NCBI RefSeq assembly: GCF_023062595.1
Contig: NZ_JALLAN010000017.1
Coordinates: forward strand, 1 to 64,000
DNA: 64,000 bases
From: Arthrobacter rhizosphaerae
GTDB taxonomy: Bacteria > Actinomycetota > Actinomycetes > Actinomycetales > Micrococcaceae
Direction of reading: 5' to 3'
The notes under the pieces were generated by a model that saw only the letters and a program-made list of their open reading frames with translations, did not search any database and had not been told where the DNA came from. Shown in pieces: positions 60,442-64,000 of the stretch (the stretch's first letter is position 1; every line of letters starts with the position of its first letter). Made by a program: the position numbers and the translations under genes.

Positions 60442-62136
60442 ATGCGCCGCTTCGGAAAGCCGCGGGCCTGGTGGGTCCCGCCAGCCTTGCGTGGTTACAG
60501 GATCGAGTGGATACGCCACGACCTGGCGGCAGGCATCGCGCTCTTCGCGATCCTAGTCCCCGCGGGCATGGCTTACGCCCAGGCGGCCGGCCTTCCGCCC
60601 GTGACCGGTCTCTACGCGACGGTAGTGCCCTTGATTGTCTACGCAGCAGTGGGGCCGTCGCGTGTTCTGGTGCTGGGGCCGGATTCCGCGCTCGCCCCGA
60701 TGATCGTTGCGGCGTTGGTTCCCTTAGCAGCGGCTAACGAACAGAAATCCGTGGCCCTGGCGGGCCTCCTGGCCATACTGATCGGTGTCATTTTGCTGTG
60801 CGGCTCGGCTCTGCGGCTGGGGATCGTCACTGGACTGCTGTCGAAGCCCATCCGGCTCGGCTACCTCAATGGCATCGCCTTGCTGGTAGCTGTGTCCCAG
60901 CTACCCACCATCTTGGGGATCTCCGTGGAAGGCGGCACGCCCTGGGAAAAACTTCTCGCCGCCGTGCCAAAGGTGCTTGCCGGCGAGACCAATGTGCCGG
61001 CACTGCTGCTCGGCCTGGCCTCGCTGGCGCTGATCTGGGTTCCCCGCTGGCTGAAATGGAAGGTCCCGGGTGTGCTCATTGCGGTGGTTGTGTCCTGCCT
61101 CGCCGTGGCCCTGCTGGGACTTCAGGAGCGCGTGAAGGTCACAGGCGCACTCCCGCAGGGACTCCCCGCACCGGCCCTCGGCGGAATCGGCTGGGCCGAC
61201 GTCCTCACACTGTTGCCCGCCGCCGCCGCGATCGCCCTTATCGTCTTCGTCGATACTGGAACCCTGTCCCAATCCCTCGCCGCGGCAGAGGACGGCAAGG
61301 TATCCGGCAACCATGAAATGGCGGCCCTGGGTGCGGCGAACGCTGCCAGCGGGTTGCTGGGTGGCTTCCCCATCTCGGCCAGCACGTCCCGCACCCCGGT
61401 GGCCGTGGAGGCCGGGGCGAAATCCCAGCTCACAGGGGTGGTCGGCGCCGTCCTGGTGCTCGGCTTCATGCTCACGGCGCCCGGCGTCACCGAGTTCCTG
61501 CCGGCAACCACCCTTGCCGCCATTGTCATCGCCGCAGCCGCAGCCATAGCCGACCCCGCCGGTGTGCGGCGGCTCATGGGCATGAGCCGCAGTGAATCGT
61601 TGGTGATGCTCGCGGCGTTCCTGGGGGTCGCCATCCTGGGGGTTCTCCCGGGCATCGCCGTTGCCGTTGGCCTGGCAATCCTGGACTTCCTGCGGCGGGC
61701 TTGGGACCCCTACCGTGCTGAACTGGTGGACGTGCCTGGGGTTCCGGGTTACCACGACGTGAGCCGGCATCCGGAAGGGGAACGTGTCCCCGGCCTGTTG
61801 ATCCTGCGTTTCGACGCACCGCTGTTCTTCGGCAACGGATCCTTGCTGGGATCCTTCGTGCGCAGCGAACTGGACCAGGCGGCGCCCGGCACCGAACGCG
61901 TCGTTCTGGCGGCGGAGCCCGTGACAGGGATCGACACCACGGCACTGGACGAGCTGGTGCAGCTTGACGAATGGCTGGACAGGCACGGCGTGGACCTGGT
62001 GTTCGCCGAGCTCAAAGGTCCGGTTAAAGACAGATTGCTGCAGTACGGCATGGACGCCCGCTTTTCTCCCGAACACTTCTACCCAACGGTGAGCGAAGCT
62101 GTGAGAGCGTTCCAACGGGAGGGCAGGGAAGCCTAG
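60442..62136 (+). CDS. SulP-family anion permease with STAS domain
   Basis: 564 residues from ATG 60442. About twelve helices; the SulP start ALFAILVPAGMAYAQAAGLPPVTGLYA and GPDSALAPMIVAAL are clear. A cytoplasmic STAS domain closes the protein (GLLILRFDAPLFFGN, PVTGIDTTALDEL). Family members carry sulfate, bicarbonate or other anions. GGAGG directly before the ATG is tightly spaced, so a nearby start could also be used. The 3' end meets the convergent GYD gene across a small hairpin. Confidence 0.9.
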   Translation: MRRFGKPRAWWVPPALRGYRIEWIRHDLAAGIALFAILVPAGMAYAQAAGLPPVTGLYATVVPLIVYAAVGPSRVLVLGPDSALAPMIVAALVPLAAANEQKSVALAGLLAILIGVILLCGSALRLGIVTGLLSKPIRLGYLNGIALLVAVSQLPTILGISVEGGTPWEKLLAAVPKVLAGETNVPALLLGLASLALIWVPRWLKWKVPGVLIAVVVSCLAVALLGLQERVKVTGALPQGLPAPALGGIGWADVLTLLPAAAAIALIVFVDTGTLSQSLAAAEDGKVSGNHEMAALGAANAASGLLGGFPISASTSRTPVAVEAGAKSQLTGVVGAVLVLGFMLTAPGVTEFLPATTLAAIVIAAAAAIADPAGVRRLMGMSRSESLVMLAAFLGVAILGVLPGIAVAVGLAILDFLRRAWDPYRAELVDVPGVPGYHDVSRHPEGERVPGLLILRFDAPLFFGNGSLLGSFVRSELDQAAPGTERVVLAAEPVTGIDTTALDELVQLDEWLDRHGVDLVFAELKGPVKDRLLQYGMDARFSPEHFYPTVSEAVRAFQREGREA

Positions 62137-62172
62137 TGACGCCATATCTGCGTAACGCCGCAAAGCCAGCGA

Positions 62173-62197
62173 CCGCCGTCGGACATTACGACGGCGG
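62173..62197. terminator. hairpin between convergent genes
   Basis: CCGCCGTC (62173-62180) pairs with GACGGCGG (62190-62197) across a 9-base loop, between the SulP and GYD 3' ends. A longer version of the stem lies at 58881-58910. Confidence 0.6.
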
Positions 62198-62222
62198 CCG
62201 CTCGCCAGGGTGCCAAACTGTC

Positions 62223-62543
62223 CTACTGTCCCGGGGCGCGGTAGGACGGCGACTTCTTGGCGGCTTCGTCGAGGTCTTCCACGGTCAGGAGCGGTTTCAG
62301 GCGGACGTTGACGTTCCCCGTCGAATTGATCAGCAGCGACAGTGCTGCAGCGCTTGCATCGTCCGGCGCCTCAAGAACGCCAAGGACGTCGTAGTAGCCA
62401 AAGGCGTAGTAGAAGCTCTCCAGCGTTCCTCCAACGGATTTGAGGGCCTCCGCCAGAGCGTCACGCCGCTTGGTGCCGCCTTCCTGCATCAGGCCCTTGA
62501 TGCCCTGGCCCACGTATGTTCCTTCAAACAGATACTTCGGCAT
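62223..62543 (-). CDS. GYD-domain protein
   Basis: 106 residues. The GYD motif is seen in FGYYDVLGVLEAPDDASAAALSLL, preceded by LFEGTYVGQGIKGLMQEGGTKRRDAL and followed by VRLKPLLTVEDLDEAAKK. It folds as a ferredoxin-like stress- or metal-related small protein of unknown function. The last codons (SYRAPGQ) and the following terminator were duplicated at 58900-58962. Confidence 0.85.
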   Translation of the reverse strand: MPKYLFEGTYVGQGIKGLMQEGGTKRRDALAEALKSVGGTLESFYYAFGYYDVLGVLEAPDDASAAALSLLINSTGNVNVRLKPLLTVEDLDEAAKKSPSYRAPGQ

Positions 62544-62808
62544 GATCTTTCCTTTCCTGGATTCCTATCCCATCGGCCGCTCGTCGGCAGGTAACTGTGG
62601 TGCAGGATGACGTCCACACAGAATCCTCCTCACCTGGCTCCATCGCCGTGCAGGAGCGGCCCAGATCCGGCCCCTTGTCCCGTGGAAACGGGGTGGATGA
62701 CCCCGCTAAAGCAGACGTTATTCCTGGGGCTACAGGCAGTCAATACGCGGTGATAACTAATGGGTCCCGCCCAGTCCCCTAAGGGAATTCATAGGTCCAC
62801 CACCTAAC

Positions 62809-63774
62809 ATGTCCCATATGAAAGCTGCCCGGGACGCCCGCTCTGCCGCCGTTGTGATCAACGCCGGATCACGCCGGGGGGCGGCACACGAACTTGCGGT
62901 GGATACGATGCGAAAGGCAGGAATTCCGATCTCCGCCGTGCACCATGTGCTGTCCGGGGCAGAACTGGGCGGGACGCTTGATCGGGTGGTTGCGGACGGG
63001 CACGACCTGATCGTTGTCGGGGGCGGCGACGGGACTGTGACCTCCGCCGCCGGTCGCATTGCCGGCACCGACGTCATGCTCGGCGTTCTTCCACTGGGCA
63101 CTGCCAACGACTTCGCCCGCACACTGGAGATTCCGCATAATCTTGCCGAGGCGTGCGCTACCGTCGCAGACGGGAAGGTGGTGGACATCGACCTCGGCCG
63201 GGCCAACGGCCATCCATTCCTCAACGTCTCATCCGTAGGCCTCTCCGTGGCTGTTACTGAAGCTCTCAGCCCCCGCCTGAAGCGGTACATCGGGCCGCTG
63301 GCATACGCTATTGCCACACTGAGCGCGTATGCCCGGCACAAGGCGTTCCCGGCCCGTCTCGAGTTCCCCGACGGGGACCACGAGCCGCTGGAGCTCGAAA
63401 GCCTGCTTCAGGTGGCCGTCGGCAACGGCCGGCATTACGGCGGCGGCAACACGGTCTCCCCCACGGCGGGAATCGACGATCACACCCTGGACATCTACGC
63501 CATCCTGGCTGGGCCGCTCCGTGAGCACGTGAGTATCGCCCGGCTACTCAAGGACGGAAGCTTCATCAAACATGACCGGGTCTACCACCTGACCAGCCGA
63601 TGTGTACGGCTCGTCACCGAGCAGCCGCTGCCAGTGAACCTCGACGGCGAAATCGCAACCGTCACGCCCACCGACTTCACCGTCCAGCGCAACGCCGTCC
63701 ACGTCGTGGTACCTCAGAGCAGCACCAGCGCACTGTTCGACGGACCGGGCGCCGCGAACTGGCCCCCCGTTTGA
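62809..63774 (+). CDS. YegS/diacylglycerol-kinase-like lipid kinase
   Basis: 321 residues: the ATP site IVVGGGDGTVTSAAGRI, the conserved PLGTANDFARTL, and the central GNGRHYGGGNTVSP and DGEIATVTP of the DAGK_cat family (YegS/DgkB type). Members phosphorylate lipids such as diacylglycerol or phosphatidylglycerol. The frame is open from 62809; MKAARDA at 62818 is an equally good start. No neighbour clarifies the lipid substrate. Confidence 0.88.
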   Translation: MSHMKAARDARSAAVVINAGSRRGAAHELAVDTMRKAGIPISAVHHVLSGAELGGTLDRVVADGHDLIVVGGGDGTVTSAAGRIAGTDVMLGVLPLGTANDFARTLEIPHNLAEACATVADGKVVDIDLGRANGHPFLNVSSVGLSVAVTEALSPRLKRYIGPLAYAIATLSAYARHKAFPARLEFPDGDHEPLELESLLQVAVGNGRHYGGGNTVSPTAGIDDHTLDIYAILAGPLREHVSIARLLKDGSFIKHDRVYHLTSRCVRLVTEQPLPVNLDGEIATVTPTDFTVQRNAVHVVVPQSSTSALFDGPGAANWPPV

Positions 63775-63876
63775 AAGCTTGTTAGTTCACCTCGGCCCTT
63801 GAAGGCCCTTGCCTCAACCGCATATCCTGCACGGAAAGGCAGCGTGATCTGCCGGTCTTCGCTTGGGAGCGTGCGG

Positions 63877-64000
63877 ATGAACCTACTGAGTCAGATCTTC
63901 GCCGGGGCAACCGCCTTGGCCCTGATCGTCGTCGGCCTTCTGGAGATTTTCGCTCACGGCGACCGCCGCTTTTACCGGATCTTCCTGATCAAACCTGAAG
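63877..64000 (+). CDS. DUF1304-family membrane protein, cut by window end
   Basis: From ATG 63877 (GGGAG upstream) the frame reads MNLLSQIFAGATALALIVVG, LLEIFAHGDRRFYRIFLIK and continues off the window. The first helix and LLEIF..GD.RF match the DUF1304 small membrane proteins (4 TM, about 120 residues). Only the first 41 codons are visible. Confidence 0.65.
   Translation, partial: MNLLSQIFAGATALALIVVGLLEIFAHGDRRFYRIFLIKPE

Noticed and set aside
60901..62163. 420-codon minus-strand ORF
   Set aside because: Antisense of SulP, His/Gly-rich shadow translation.

Overview
The window looks like a chromosomal segment of a high-GC actinobacterium, most likely of the Arthrobacter/Pseudarthrobacter group (Micrococcaceae). 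This is inferred from GC-rich third codon positions, frequent ATGA/GTGA overlaps, GTG/TTG starts and the gene families present (MarR-MFS pairs, SulP, HisC-like aminotransferase with an Lrp regulator, excalibur and hemerythrin proteins). No rRNA, tRNA, intact transposase or CRISPR array was seen. Assignments rest on motif reading only.

Layout. (1) 1-4.4 kb: hemerythrin protein, excalibur-domain gene, small membrane protein, and a translationally coupled NarL-type response regulator and membrane histidine kinase. (2) 4.4-7 kb: an acyltransferase-3 gene lying between decayed sequence: two remnants of a PhoD-type phosphatase 3' end and a remnant of an AGCS sodium:amino-acid symporter. (3) 7-27.2 kb: a defence-type genomic island with a Zn-ribbon protein, a GmrSD/DUF262 nuclease, a complete type I restriction-modification operon (hsdM-hsdS-hsdR) ending in a YgjP-like metallopeptidase and preceded by an excisionase-like HTH protein, an overlapping DUF4365-like nuclease/unknown-protein pair, a PLD-DEAD helicase-DUF3427 protein, a membrane-anchored nuclease-like protein with a 25-codon upstream ORF, a fossil UvrD-like helicase, and an AT-richer TTG-start membrane protein.

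(4) 27.3-31 kb: a damaged polar amino-acid ABC transporter. The ATPase is intact, the permease carries a frame-swapped patch, and the binding protein is truncated by fusion to a PucR regulator tail. A TetR-SDR divergent pair with a clear operator follows. (5) 31-42.9 kb: PhzF, a LuxR fossil, a MarR-MFS efflux operon, a segment flanked by about 105-bp copies of the MFS 3' end, a three-gene alpha/beta-hydrolase/coiled-coil/membrane cluster, cupin, SRPBCC and TetR genes, and small membrane proteins. (6) 42.9-44.9 kb: three same-strand genes of unknown function, including a CxxC small protein and a Trp/Cys-rich protein. (7) 45-50.5 kb: DHA1 MFS, then two nitrilase-family hydrolases with an APC permease and a GntR-type regulator with an operator-like palindrome. 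(8) 50.5-58.8 kb: OGG-fold-like protein, lipoprotein, then an amino-acid module (APC permease, HisC-like aminotransferase, Lrp regulator, ThDP enzyme, PanE-like reductase). (9) 58.8-64 kb: a fossil GYD locus, methyltransferase, SulP, an intact GYD gene, a YegS-like lipid kinase and the start of a DUF1304 protein.

The main surprises are the number of readable gene fossils (PhoD twice, AGCS, UvrD helicase, binding protein/PucR junction, LuxR, MFS tail, SRPBCC with one in-frame stop, GYD tail) and several uncharacterised multi-gene sets that could be new systems: the DUF4365 pair, the 42.9-44.9 kb trio and the 36.5-39.6 kb trio.
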